Below, in pieces: positions 1 through 7,831 of a DNA stretch of 33,681 bases. A program made the translations under genes and the position numbers. The DNA comes from Candidatus Hecatellales archaeon B24 (lineage in GTDB: Archaea; Thermoproteota; Bathyarchaeia; Hecatellales; Hecatellaceae). Positions within the stretch are counted from its first letter, which is position 1. Every line of letters starts with the position of its first letter. The stretch is from assembly GCA_001593855.1 (NCBI GenBank), contig LUCC01000003.1:1-33681 (forward strand), read 5' to 3'. Under the pieces are notes generated by a model, which saw only the letters and a program-made list of their open reading frames with translations, made no database searches and was not told the origin of the DNA.

Positions 1-106
1 GTTTAACTTTGCAACTTTTCTCTATTCTGGTTTTAACCGAGCCTTTCGGACCTATCAGCACTCCCACCCTTTCCAGAGGTATCCGAACTCTAAGGCTTTG
101 ACTCAT
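1..106 (-). CDS. KH-domain RNA-binding protein (Dim2/Pno1-like), N-terminal fragment
   Basis: The reverse strand from position 106 reads an ATG followed by MSQSLRVRIPLERVGVLIGP, then a Lys-Gly-Ser, and runs off the window edge. The GPKGS stretch is the GxxG loop of a KH domain, and the opening matches archaeal KH proteins related to eukaryotic Pno1/Dim2, a partner in small-subunit ribosome assembly. The ATG overlaps the Rio1 stop as ATGA, so the two are translationally coupled. The Rio1 then KH order is common in archaea. Only about 35 codons are visible, so the second KH domain usual for this family cannot be checked. Confidence 0.8.
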   Translation of the reverse strand, partial: MSQSLRVRIPLERVGVLIGPKGSVKTRIEKSCKVK

Positions 107-897
107 TTCCCCACAATCCACCTGTAGGCTTCTGCTTCAGGTTTAACTTTAACCCCAAGCTTCCCAAAATACTTGTTCAGGTTTTTCAGGTCACGCCTTA
201 AGAACTCGTCGGCCATGGAATGGCTTAAAAGCACGGCCTGCGAAAGGTCGAATATTACCGGCTGCCCCTTGAAAACCATGATGTTATATTCGCTTAGGTC
301 CCCGTGGACAAGCTCCGCTTTACGGTACAGGAATCTGACGGCTTCAAGAAGCTCCAAGTAGGTTTCCTCCGGGTTTTCCAGTTCAACCTCCCTCAAGAGG
401 GGGGCGGGAACCCCTTTTTCGCCTATGAACTCAACTACGAGCACGTTGTTTCTGACAGCGTAGGGTCTGGGAACTCTGACACCTGCCCGGTGGGCTAAGG
501 TTAGATTTTTGAATTCTTTTTCAGCCCAAGCGTAGATTAGCGCCCTAGTGCTTCCCTTAACATGCTTAAACCTTTCGTCACCTTTAATGTAGGGAAGCAT
601 TCCCTTCCTGAATTCAGCTGTGACGGTGAGGTAGATTTTTACGGCTAATTCTTCTCCTTTCGGACCTAGAGCCCAGTAAATTTTCGCTTCCTTCCCGCTT
701 TTCACAGCCCCGTACATGCGGTCTATTACGCCGCGGTTTATGAGGGTGTAAATGGTCATGAGGGTTGGCTTGTCGAAAACCTCTTCCAGGGCAGCCTCCT
801 CTTCAGAGCGGTCTCTAATCAAATGCTTCTGCTCTCTTTCAAGCTTACGCTCCTTCCTAGCAAGCTTCTTCCATAAGCCTCTTTTACGGGCTGCCAA
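103..897 (-). CDS. rio1: RIO-type serine/threonine protein kinase Rio1
   Basis: 264 residues. Atypical protein kinase of the RIO1 family, which acts in late maturation of the small ribosomal subunit. Visible motifs: the nucleotide loop VKSGKEAKIY (about 65-74), the ATP-contacting lysine in AVKIY (Lys87), the catalytic loop VHGDLSEYN (His198, Asp200, Asn205) and the metal-binding IFDLSQ (Asp217). The basic N-terminus (first 30 residues) is lysine/arginine-rich, as in other Rio1 proteins. The start is a TTG; there is no in-frame ATG before the conserved core. The stop overlaps the KH gene start by 4 bases. In many archaea this gene follows aIF1A directly; here an MFS transporter gene lies between them. 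Confidence 0.95.
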   Translation of the reverse strand: MAARKRGLWKKLARKERKLEREQKHLIRDRSEEEAALEEVFDKPTLMTIYTLINRGVIDRMYGAVKSGKEAKIYWALGPKGEELAVKIYLTVTAEFRKGMLPYIKGDERFKHVKGSTRALIYAWAEKEFKNLTLAHRAGVRVPRPYAVRNNVLVVEFIGEKGVPAPLLREVELENPEETYLELLEAVRFLYRKAELVHGDLSEYNIMVFKGQPVIFDLSQAVLLSHSMADEFLRRDLKNLNKYFGKLGVKVKPEAEAYRWIVGK

Positions 898-1014
898 ACC
901 TAAAAGTATGTAAGGACTTAAAGGCTAAATAAAGAAAGCTATGATATTAATCGAACTCCATTAATAGCAGTTAGCTGATTTAGAAGCTTTGAAGCTATTG
1001 GCAGGTTAAAGGGT

Positions 1015-2196
1015 TTGACAGCCTCCAAGATGCATCCCGCCTATCTGGCTGCGCCGCTGGTTGGCTACCTAGTTTACGCCATGTTCAGGTTTTCGCTTGG
1101 AGTGGCCTTACCTCAGATTCAGGCTGCCTACACCATGTCGGATGCTGAAGCCGGCCTAATGGTTTCGGTGGGCTCCATCTCCATAACGGTCTTCATTCTT
1201 TATGGGGGCTACCTAACAGACAGGCTTGGCGTTTCCTCAAGCTTCCTCCTAGGCGTAATCCTCTTCTCCCTCGGCCTCGTGCTTTTCGCGTTCGCCTGGG
1301 ACTTCTGGACGTTGACAGTCTTCCTTTTCCTAGCTGGGGTTGGAAGCGGAATCCTCATCCCCGCCGTTTACTCTTGGGTTGGAGAAGCCTCAGCATCCCA
1401 CCGGGGTTTGGGCATAGGGGTTACCAACGCGTTCTTCGGTGTAGGAGGGTTTCTGGGCTCATGGCTTACAGGAGTTCTGCTTAAAGCTGGCTACTACTGG
1501 GTTCTGCCCTTCCACATTTTCGCGGTTATGGGGTTCATCTCAGCGATGGTATGCTTGGCTCTTCGAAACCGTTTAAGGGTTGGAAGAAAAAATGGAGAAG
1601 ACCTAAAAGGAAGTTTAGGGTATATTTCCCTGTTACGCTCGAGAAATCTGCTTCTCCTGTTTTTCGGGATGCTAGCTTCCAACGTGGCTTACTTCAATTT
1701 TATTGTTTGGGTTCCAAGCTTCCTGCTTAGGCTTCAGGATTTCAGCATCGCTGAGAGCGGGGTTACCCTAGCGGTTTTTTCGCTTGTTGGAAGCGGGGGA
1801 GCCGTATGCTTCGGCTACCTTTACGGTAGGGTTAAACGGAATCTTCTGGCTTCAGCGTTAGGCTTCGCCTCAGCCTTAACCATGCTTCCAATAGTCGTTT
1901 TAGGATATTCAGTGGTGGAAGGCATCCTTCTCTTCGCGGTTTTCGGCTTCTTCCTTTACCCCTACTGGAACTTGCAGATAACCATGGCTCAGGAGTCTGT
2001 AGGCGAAGAATCCGTGGGCAGGGCTACAGGGCTGGTTCAGAGTGCCGGCCTTCTATCTTCGGTGGCAGGGCCTTTCCTCGCAGGCCTGATAATAGAGCAG
2101 GCTGGAATGGTTATGGCGCTTCTAGCAACGGTTTTCCTTCCTTTAATGGCCTATGGAGTTATAGTTTCAGCTTGGAGGCCGACTGTAAAAGGTTAG
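1015..2196 (+). CDS. Major facilitator superfamily (MFS) transporter
   Basis: 393 residues, almost entirely hydrophobic, with about 12 predicted membrane helices. The loop between helices 2 and 3 has the MFS motif GGYLTDRLG (about 64-72), and a charged central loop (about 184-197) separates the two halves. The length is normal for a 12-helix MFS porter. Substrate cannot be read from sequence; the general shape resembles organic-anion/sugar-phosphate type porters, but this is a guess. The first codon is TTG at 1015; an in-frame ATG at 1030 is an equally possible start, and neither has a strong Shine-Dalgarno. It lies alone on the plus strand inside a minus-strand translation cluster, converging on aIF1A with a 15-base gap. 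Confidence 0.9.
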   Translation: MTASKMHPAYLAAPLVGYLVYAMFRFSLGVALPQIQAAYTMSDAEAGLMVSVGSISITVFILYGGYLTDRLGVSSSFLLGVILFSLGLVLFAFAWDFWTLTVFLFLAGVGSGILIPAVYSWVGEASASHRGLGIGVTNAFFGVGGFLGSWLTGVLLKAGYYWVLPFHIFAVMGFISAMVCLALRNRLRVGRKNGEDLKGSLGYISLLRSRNLLLLFFGMLASNVAYFNFIVWVPSFLLRLQDFSIAESGVTLAVFSLVGSGGAVCFGYLYGRVKRNLLASALGFASALTMLPIVVLGYSVVEGILLFAVFGFFLYPYWNLQITMAQESVGEESVGRATGLVQSAGLLSSVAGPFLAGLIIEQAGMVMALLATVFLPLMAYGVIVSAWRPTVKG

Positions 2197-2211
2197 AAAA
2201 CTTGAAAGATT

Positions 2212-2514
2212 TTATATTGTGATATACTTGTTTTTGCGAAGCCATTCAGCCTGGTTTTTAGTGTAGCGCCATACGATGTCTCCCCGGGTGTCACGCTGGA
2301 AGTCCCAGGGTGAGACAAGCACTATGTCGCCTTCTCTAATCCATACTCTCCGCTTGAGCTTCCCACTTATACGGCACAGCCTTTCCTTCCCGTCGTTGCC
2401 GGTAACCATAACCCTGTCGTAGCCGAGCATTTTGGTGACTACTCCGAGAACTTGTCCTTCTCCGGGGAGAACGAGCTCCTTAAGCTCTTCTTCGCTTAGA
2501 ACCTTACGCTTCAA
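2212..2514 (-). CDS. eif1A: Translation initiation factor aIF1A
   Basis: 100 residues, the usual size for archaeal IF1A. It is a single OB-fold (S1-like) protein that binds the small ribosomal subunit A site during initiation. The core matches the family: GQVLGVVTKMLGYDRVMV, then the basic RISGKLKRRVWIREGDIVLV, and VSPWDFQRDTRGDIVWRYT. The start is TTG, with a GGTG about 10 bases upstream. It lies 61 bases after DUF424 on the same strand, in the common archaeal order aIF2-beta, DUF424, aIF1A. Identification is secure. Confidence 0.96.
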   Translation of the reverse strand: MKRKVLSEEELKELVLPGEGQVLGVVTKMLGYDRVMVTGNDGKERLCRISGKLKRRVWIREGDIVLVSPWDFQRDTRGDIVWRYTKNQAEWLRKNKYITI

Positions 2515-2575
2515 GACCTTGGGGCACCTTACTTAAAAGAATATGACAAAATGAAATATAACAGTATCCTTAAGC

Positions 2576-2866
2576 CTACATTTTCACTATCTGGGCGTGG
2601 GGAACACCTTCAACGCGGATTACCGCCCTAGAATGGATAAGCCCCGCGTTCAAGGCTTCACCTACAATCCTTGAGCCAGCGAGGTTTGCTATAGAAGCCT
2701 CCCGGATTAGGCTTAGAGAACTCTTAACGTCCATAAGAACTCCCCTGTAAAACTTTTCGTTAATTTCAAGCTTCAACCCTCTGGCTTGGTCAACAAATTT
2801 TTTGCCTAAAATCTCCTCGTCACATACGGCTACAACTGTTTCTCCTCTCACCTTCACAACTTTCAC
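2576..2866 (-). CDS. DUF424 family protein
   Basis: 96 residues. Small conserved archaeal protein of unknown function, recognised by the opening MKVVKVRGETVVAVCDEEILG, the central YRGVLMDVKSSLSLIREA and the later SRIVGEALNAGLI. These proteins are typically encoded among translation-initiation genes, as here between aIF2-beta and aIF1A, suggesting a translation-linked role (inference). The start is GTG. The gap after aIF2-beta is 24 bases, so co-transcription is likely. No catalytic motif or membrane segment is evident. Confidence 0.88.
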   Translation of the reverse strand: MKVVKVRGETVVAVCDEEILGKKFVDQARGLKLEINEKFYRGVLMDVKSSLSLIREASIANLAGSRIVGEALNAGLIHSRAVIRVEGVPHAQIVKM

Positions 2867-2890
2867 AAAAACTTTTCCAGCATGCGTAGT

Positions 2891-3364
2891 TTAACACCTC
2901 ACAGGAGACTTGGCTCCACAGGCATCGCATAAGAGGAACCTAAGCCGCTCCTCCCTTGTAACCCGGGTGTCCGGACTTCCACATACGGGACATATAACGC
3001 AGTCTCTAACGTAAACGTTTAAGGCTTTACCTAGGGTTTCATGGGAAAACCTGCCTTGGAAAACCGCCATTTCACCTTCGAAGCCGCCTGCCGTAGCCAG
3101 CTCCTTAGATAGAAACCTTAAAAGATGCTCAGGTTTCCTGTTTAAGGCCTCAGCAACCTGCCTCAAATTCCGAATGATAGTTCGGTTTCCAGCTATGATA
3201 GACTGCAATGTGGGAATTTCAAACCGCTCCCTCACCGTAACGGTTTTAGGAAGCTTGGAGTACAGCCTTTCAAGCCATCGGTCGTAAGCTTTAAGGTCGC
3301 TCAGCCTTGCTCCCCGCCTTTCTTTAAAGCCTATTTCACCTTCAAACCTTTTAAATGGTTCCAA
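2891..3364 (-). CDS. eif2b: Translation initiation factor aIF2, beta subunit
   Basis: 157 residues. Beta subunit of the heterotrimeric aIF2 that delivers initiator Met-tRNA to the ribosome. The central alpha-beta domain contains [20 protein letters not shown] (about 55-74), and the C-terminal zinc ribbon has Cys125-x2-Cys128 and Cys146-x2-Cys149. Archaeal relatives are usually around 135-145 residues, so about the first 20 residues here (before [19 protein letters not shown]) look like an extension. The start is a TTG inside the last codons of ahcY (14-base overlap), and no later ATG, GTG or TTG suits the conserved N-terminus. Heads the translation genes downstream on the same strand. Confidence 0.95.
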   Translation of the reverse strand: MEPFKRFEGEIGFKERRGARLSDLKAYDRWLERLYSKLPKTVTVRERFEIPTLQSIIAGNRTIIRNLRQVAEALNRKPEHLLRFLSKELATAGGFEGEMAVFQGRFSHETLGKALNVYVRDCVICPVCGSPDTRVTREERLRFLLCDACGAKSPVRC

Positions 3365-4613
3365 GCTCCCAGCTTTCCAGGTATTTCCGCTGTTTTACGG
3401 TGAGCTTTTCAAGTTTAACGTTGTAGGCTTCTAAGGCTAGTTCCGCAACTCTCCGGTCTATTTCCTCCGGAACCCTGTAAACCTGGGGCTTCAGGCTTCC
3501 TCCTTCCCTTGCAAGGTAGACGATGGATAAAGCCTGGTTCGCGAAGGACATCATCATAACCTCTGGAGGATGGCCTTCAGCAGCTGCCAGGTTTACAAGT
3601 CTTCCCTCAGCAAGCAGGTACAGTCGCCTACCGTCTTTAAGCTTGTATTCCTCAATGTTCGGCCTCATGGTTCGCTTAGAAGCAGCCAGCTTCTCAAGGT
3701 CTTTCAGGTTTATTTCAACGTTGAAGTGGCCTGCATTGGCAAGGATTGCCCCGTCCTTCATTTTTTCTAGGTGTTCTCTGCGGATTACGTCTATGTTTCC
3801 TGTTGCGGTTATGAAAATGTCGCCTTGGGAGGCTGCCTCCCCCATAGAAAACACTTGAAAGCCGTCCATTAAGGCTTCCAAAGCTTTTAGAGGACTTGTT
3901 TCAACCACTATAACATTAGCACCCATCCCCCGGGCTCTTAGGGCTATGCCTCTGCCACACCAGCCGTAGCCAGCTACCACCAGCCTTTTCCCAGCCAGCA
4001 GAACGCTTGTAGCCCTTAAAACGCCGTCTATGGTGCTCTGCCCTGTTCCATACCTGTTGTCGAAAAGATACTTGGTGAAGGCATCGTTCACAGCGATTAT
4101 GGGGTAGCCCAGTTTTCCATCCCTAGCCATAGCTCTAAGCCTGATAACGCCTGTAGTGGTTTCCTCGGTTCCGCCTACTATATGCCTTATGAGCTTTCTA
4201 TGCCTGGTGTGAACGGTTGTAACTAGGTCTGCGCCGTCGTCCACGGTAATCCTAGGCCTGTAAGCCAGCACGTCTTCTACACACCGGTAGTATTCCTCTG
4301 TGGTTTCACCCCTCCAAGCGTAAACGTTCACGCCTTCCTCAGCCAGAAACGCAGCTACCTCGTCTTGGGTTGAAAGAGGGTTGGAAGCGCAAAGGGCAAC
4401 CTCAGCACCTCCAGCCATGAGGGTTCTAACTAGGACGGCGGTCTCCTTGGTTACGTGGAGGCAGGCTCCTATTCTCCACCCTTCTAGGGGCTTCTTCTTG
4501 GAAAACTCTTTTCTAAGCTTCATCAGAACGGGCATTCGGCTTTCAGCCCACTCTACGGTTTTCCTTCCATCCTCCGCCAGCGATAAATCTTTAACCTTGA
4601 AGCCTTCAGCCAA
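3351..4613 (-). CDS. ahcY: S-adenosyl-L-homocysteine hydrolase (adenosylhomocysteinase)
   Basis: About 420 residues from the chosen start. NAD-dependent enzyme splitting S-adenosylhomocysteine to adenosine and homocysteine, which clears the product inhibitor of methyltransferases. Visible signatures: the substrate-side [22 protein letters not shown], the region [18 protein letters not shown], and the NAD-binding [20 protein letters not shown]. The C-terminal lobe reaches the LTVKQRKYL tail. An upstream in-frame TTG at 4646 would add 11 residues, but the TTG at 4613 has an AGGGGAG ribosome-binding site 5 bases away and gives the family-like opening [16 protein letters not shown]. Divergent from metG. 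Confidence 0.95.
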   Translation of the reverse strand: MAEGFKVKDLSLAEDGRKTVEWAESRMPVLMKLRKEFSKKKPLEGWRIGACLHVTKETAVLVRTLMAGGAEVALCASNPLSTQDEVAAFLAEEGVNVYAWRGETTEEYYRCVEDVLAYRPRITVDDGADLVTTVHTRHRKLIRHIVGGTEETTTGVIRLRAMARDGKLGYPIIAVNDAFTKYLFDNRYGTGQSTIDGVLRATSVLLAGKRLVVAGYGWCGRGIALRARGMGANVIVVETSPLKALEALMDGFQVFSMGEAASQGDIFITATGNIDVIRREHLEKMKDGAILANAGHFNVEINLKDLEKLAASKRTMRPNIEEYKLKDGRRLYLLAEGRLVNLAAAEGHPPEVMMMSFANQALSIVYLAREGGSLKPQVYRVPEEIDRRVAELALEAYNVKLEKLTVKQRKYLESWELGTI

Positions 4614-4618
4614 CTGAA

Positions 4619-4625
4619 CTCCCCT
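4619..4625 (-). promoter_or_regulatory. Shine-Dalgarno deciding the ahcY start
   Basis: The reverse strand reads AGGGGAG here, 5 bases before the TTG at 4613. No comparable site precedes the longer TTG start at 4646, so the shorter product is preferred. Confidence 0.6.
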
Positions 4626-4746
4626 TCTAAAGCATACTCTCTCCAACGCATTTTAGTCTTGCTTTGCCTTACACTTATTTCATAGCCCAGTTAGGGTTTT
4701 AACTTATTATTCGAGAAGGTTAATTAATGTTTGAGGTAGCCTGGTA

Positions 4747-6723
4747 ATGGCAAGGTGGCTGCTGGGTTCAGCATGGCCCTACATAAACTATGTTCCCCAT
4801 TTAGGCACCGTCATAGGCTCGGTGCTTTCAGGCGACGTGGTAGCCCGCCATCTCAGGCTTAAAGGCGAGAAGGTGCTTTACGTAAGCGGCTCAGACGAGC
4901 ATGGAACCCCCATAGAAGTTGAAGCGGTAAGACTTGGAATTCCGCCGAAGAAGCTTACCGACGAGAACCATGCCAAGGTTAAAAGCCTATTCGAAAGATG
5001 GTGTATATCCTTTGATAATTACACTCGAACTGAAACGCCTACCCACATCGAGTTTGTCAAGGAATTCTACATGAAGGTCTACAGGAACGGGTATGTTTTC
5101 GCCAGACAGGAGGAACTGCCATACTGCCCAAGCTGTAAACGCTTTCTACCAGACAGGTTTGTCCAGGGAACATGCCCTAAATGTGGCTATCAAGAAGCCT
5201 ACGGAGACCAGTGTTCAACCTGCGGAGCCCCTCTTGACCCAAGAGAACTTGTAAACCCCCACTGCACCATCTGCAGCTCAACCCCTGAAATAAGGACAAC
5301 CAAGCACTGGCATTTCGACCTTCCCCAGTTCTCCGGTAAACTTGAAGAGTACGTGAAGGAAAACCGGAGGCTCCCCGAAAACGCCAGGAACTTCTCGCTC
5401 AAGCTCATAAGGGAAGGACTTAAGCCCAGGTCGCTTACCAGGGATGTAGCTTGGGGTATACCAGCACCCTTCCCAGGGGCGCAAGATAAAACCATTTACG
5501 TCTGGATGGAAGCTGTGCTCGGCTATATTTCAGCAACCATAGAGTACTTCAAACTTAAGGGTGAAGAAGAAAAATGGAGGGATTACTGGTCTAACGGTGC
5601 CAGAATCATTTTTTTCATAGGTAAGGATAACATACCCTTCCACACGATTATTCTTCCAGCCCTCCTGATGGCTTCGGGTGAAGACTACGAGCTTCCCTGG
5701 ACCGTCAGCTCCACCGAGTTCCTCATGTTCGAAGGCAAAAAGTTCTCTAAGAGCCAGCGGGTGGGCGTATGGATTGATGAAGCCCTAGAAATGTTCCCCG
5801 TAGACTACTGGAGGTATACCCTCCTAAGCATAAGACCGGAGGTTAGAGACACAAATTTCACATGGGAAATCTTCCTGGAAAAAGTCAACTCAGACCTAAA
5901 TGACACTGTTGGAAACTTTATCCACAGGGCTTTAACCTTCCTCTGCCGGCATTTCAACTGTCAGGTTCCAAGCCCTCCAGCCCTCGACAGCTACGACAGG
6001 AAAATGCTGGAAGACGTGAAAGAAGCGAAGGAAGCATTCGACAGCCTTCTAGGCCAGATGAGAATTCAGCAGGCCGTTCAAGCAGTGGCAGATTTGGCTA
6101 GGAAGGCAAACAAGTATTTCAATGATAAGGAGCCGTGGAAGGCCGTGAACAGCAAAAAAGATGAGGCCGCTGCAACCCTCAACGTCTCTCTTCAAACGGT
6201 GGCAGCCCTCTCCATCCTGCTTGAGCCACTTATCCCCGAAACAGCTGAAGCCATCAGGAGAAGCTTAAACCTCAGCCTTCAGGAAGCCTTAAGGGGAGCA
6301 CCCCAAGGATTAAAAATTGGAAGGCCACAGCCACTTTTCAGGAAGATTTCAAGAGGGGAAATCGGCGTTAAGCCTGAAAGAGGTGGAAAAGAAGTGGGTG
6401 AAGTTACGCCTGAAGACTTGGCAAGACTTGGCTTAAAGGTTGCGAAAATAGTTGAGGTCGAAGAGGTTCCCAAGGCTAAGAAGCTTTACAGGCTTAGGCT
6501 TGACCTTGGAGGAGGAGTGATGAAACAGACTGTTGCAGGCTTGAAGGAATATTATAAGCCTGAAGATCTCCTCGGGAAACTTGTCGTGGTGGTTTCAAAC
6601 ATGAAACCTGCGGAGCTCATGGGCTTGAAGTCTGAAGCCATGCTTCTGGCAGCTGTGGAGGAGGGAAAAGTCGCCATTGTAACTCCGGAGAAGCCTGTCA
6701 AGCCTGGAAGCAAGGTCTACTAG
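4747..6723 (+). CDS. metG: Methionyl-tRNA synthetase with C-terminal tRNA-binding domain
   Basis: 658 residues. Class I synthetase charging tRNA-Met. The nucleotide-binding signature is PHLGT (18-21, HIGH equivalent), and KFSKS (332-336) is the KMSKS loop. The connective peptide has four zinc knuckles: Cys127/130, 143/146, 156/159, 173/176. After the helical anticodon domain, residues from about 555 to the end form an EMAP/Trbp111-like OB-fold tRNA-binding domain, fused as in many bacteria and some archaea. The start is ATG with a GAGGT eight bases upstream. It is divergent from ahcY over about 130 bases. The PHP gene follows 16 bases downstream. Confidence 0.97.
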   Translation: MARWLLGSAWPYINYVPHLGTVIGSVLSGDVVARHLRLKGEKVLYVSGSDEHGTPIEVEAVRLGIPPKKLTDENHAKVKSLFERWCISFDNYTRTETPTHIEFVKEFYMKVYRNGYVFARQEELPYCPSCKRFLPDRFVQGTCPKCGYQEAYGDQCSTCGAPLDPRELVNPHCTICSSTPEIRTTKHWHFDLPQFSGKLEEYVKENRRLPENARNFSLKLIREGLKPRSLTRDVAWGIPAPFPGAQDKTIYVWMEAVLGYISATIEYFKLKGEEEKWRDYWSNGARIIFFIGKDNIPFHTIILPALLMASGEDYELPWTVSSTEFLMFEGKKFSKSQRVGVWIDEALEMFPVDYWRYTLLSIRPEVRDTNFTWEIFLEKVNSDLNDTVGNFIHRALTFLCRHFNCQVPSPPALDSYDRKMLEDVKEAKEAFDSLLGQMRIQQAVQAVADLARKANKYFNDKEPWKAVNSKKDEAAATLNVSLQTVAALSILLEPLIPETAEAIRRSLNLSLQEALRGAPQGLKIGRPQPLFRKISRGEIGVKPERGGKEVGEVTPEDLARLGLKVAKIVEVEEVPKAKKLYRLRLDLGGGVMKQTVAGLKEYYKPEDLLGKLVVVVSNMKPAELMGLKSEAMLLAAVEEGKVAIVTPEKPVKPGSKVY

Positions 6724-6739
6724 TCTTCCAAGGGAAACG

Positions 6740-7414
6740 GTGAAAATGAAGCTCAGAATAGACCTTCACATTCATACAACATATTCGGGAGACAGCAACC
6801 TAACGCTGGAAGCCTTAGCATTCTCAGCCCTCAAAAACGAGCTTGACGGAGTTGCCATAACAGACCATGACACCTGCGAAGCCCTAAAGGAAGCTGGAAA
6901 ACTCGAGAGGCAGGGGCTGCTGGTGATCCCAGGAATAGAAGTATCCAGTTCAGACGGCCACATCGTGGGGTTAGGAGTCAGTAAACCTATTCCTCCAGGG
7001 CTTCCAGCAGGTGAAACCGTCAGGGAAATTAAGAGGATGGGAGGAGTTGCCATAGCAGCCCACCCCCTGTGCCCCTTCAAGAAGAGCATCGGCGAAAGCG
7101 TTTTGAAAACAGCTGGGTTCGACGCTGTCGAAGTGCTTAACGCCTCAACCCTGCCCATAATCTATGCTTCAGAGGTTAAGAAGCTTAACAGGCTGTGCAT
7201 GGAACTAGGGCTTCCCCAGGTTGGAGGAAGCGACTCCCATACGCCTGAAACGGTGGGCCGCGCGTATACGCTGGTGGAAGCCGAGGAGAAGTCTGCTGAG
7301 GCTGTGATTGAAGCTGTGAAGAAAGGGGAAACCATGCCTGGGGGAGACAGAATAACTCTTCAGGAAGCTCTAGGCAGGCTGGGAATGAAACTAAAACAGA
7401 AATTTGGAATATAG
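6740..7414 (+). CDS. PHP-domain metal-dependent phosphoesterase
   Basis: 224 residues. Single PHP domain with its metal ligands in the expected order: DLHIHTTYS (His10, His12), ITDHDT, the glutamate in PGIEVSS, AAHPLCP and GGSDSHT. The overall pattern resembles the small stand-alone PHP proteins that act on nucleotide or RNA 5' ends (TrpH/RnaAM type), but the substrate is not determined by sequence. The start is GTG at 6740, with an in-frame ATG two codons later also possible. Follows metG by 16 bases on the same strand, so probably shares its transcript. Confidence 0.92.
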   Translation: MKMKLRIDLHIHTTYSGDSNLTLEALAFSALKNELDGVAITDHDTCEALKEAGKLERQGLLVIPGIEVSSSDGHIVGLGVSKPIPPGLPAGETVREIKRMGGVAIAAHPLCPFKKSIGESVLKTAGFDAVEVLNASTLPIIYASEVKKLNRLCMELGLPQVGGSDSHTPETVGRAYTLVEAEEKSAEAVIEAVKKGETMPGGDRITLQEALGRLGMKLKQKFGI

Positions 7415-7449
7415 CTTGGAAGGGAGAAAATAGCCCTCCCGTAGGGTGC

Positions 7450-7614
7450 TCAGTCTTCTTCAAGCTGGTCTAAGCCCATCTCGTCTAGGAAGTCCAGCGA
7501 GAAGCCTTCCTCAATCTCCGTCAGGTTTTCTTCTAGGTCATGCAAGTTGAGAACCTCCGTGAGCTGTACTGGTTCCTTGTTTTTCTCTAGCGGTGGAAGC
7601 GTGATTACTTTCAT
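7450..7614 (-). CDS. Small acidic protein, 54 residues, unknown function
   Basis: Open frame of 54 codons plus TGA. It opens MKVITLPPLEKNKEPVQLTE and then becomes strongly acidic, ending LDQLEED. No cysteines and no membrane segment. Support for it being real: a GGTGA ribosome-binding site 9 bases before the ATG, a second GGAGGTG further up, and TATA-like TTTAAATA about 70-80 bases upstream. I do not recognise a family. The acidic amphipathic composition would suit a protein-binding partner, but that is only a guess. It lies downstream of the MiaB-like gene on the same strand, with 217 bases between and apparently its own promoter. Confidence 0.6.
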   Translation of the reverse strand: MKVITLPPLEKNKEPVQLTEVLNLHDLEENLTEIEEGFSLDFLDEMGLDQLEED

Positions 7615-7623
7615 CAATCTCTC

Positions 7624-7641
7624 TCACCCCCCGGCACCTCC
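7624..7641 (-). promoter_or_regulatory. Double Shine-Dalgarno of the small acidic gene
   Basis: On the reverse strand, GGAGGTG (7635-7641) and GGTGA (7624-7628) precede the ATG at 7614. The closer one has a 9-base spacing. This is among the strongest ribosome-binding regions in the window. Confidence 0.55.
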
Positions 7642-7683
7642 TAAATACACTTCAGAAAATTTATGTCCAGCGTATTTATCTTG

Positions 7684-7693
7684 TATTTAAATA
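7684..7693 (-). promoter_or_regulatory. Candidate TATA box for the small acidic gene
   Basis: TATTTAAATA, palindromic, about 70 bases upstream of the ATG at 7614. A second AT-rich candidate (ATATATAA on the plus strand) lies near 7714-7721. The 217-base gap 7615-7831 otherwise shows no gene that I can support. Confidence 0.4.
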
Positions 7694-7831
7694 GTATTAC
7701 CAACAGGTTTTCCATATATAAATTAAACGGTAGCTCCTTCCAGGACATCCACCGAAAAAGTGCAAAGTTTCACGCTTGGCAGAGCAAAAATTAACATGTA
7801 CTTACATCATCATTTTCAGGCCTCAACCACG

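Noticed and set aside
7422-7440. GGGAG/CTCCC hairpin after the PHP gene
   Set aside because: Only five pairs with no T tract after it, and archaeal terminators are mainly T-rich; too weak to call.
7790-7831. C/D-box-like motifs (CTGA next to TGATGA on the minus strand) after the MiaB-like gene
   Set aside because: The matching outer C and D boxes at guide spacing are missing, so a C/D guide RNA is not supported.
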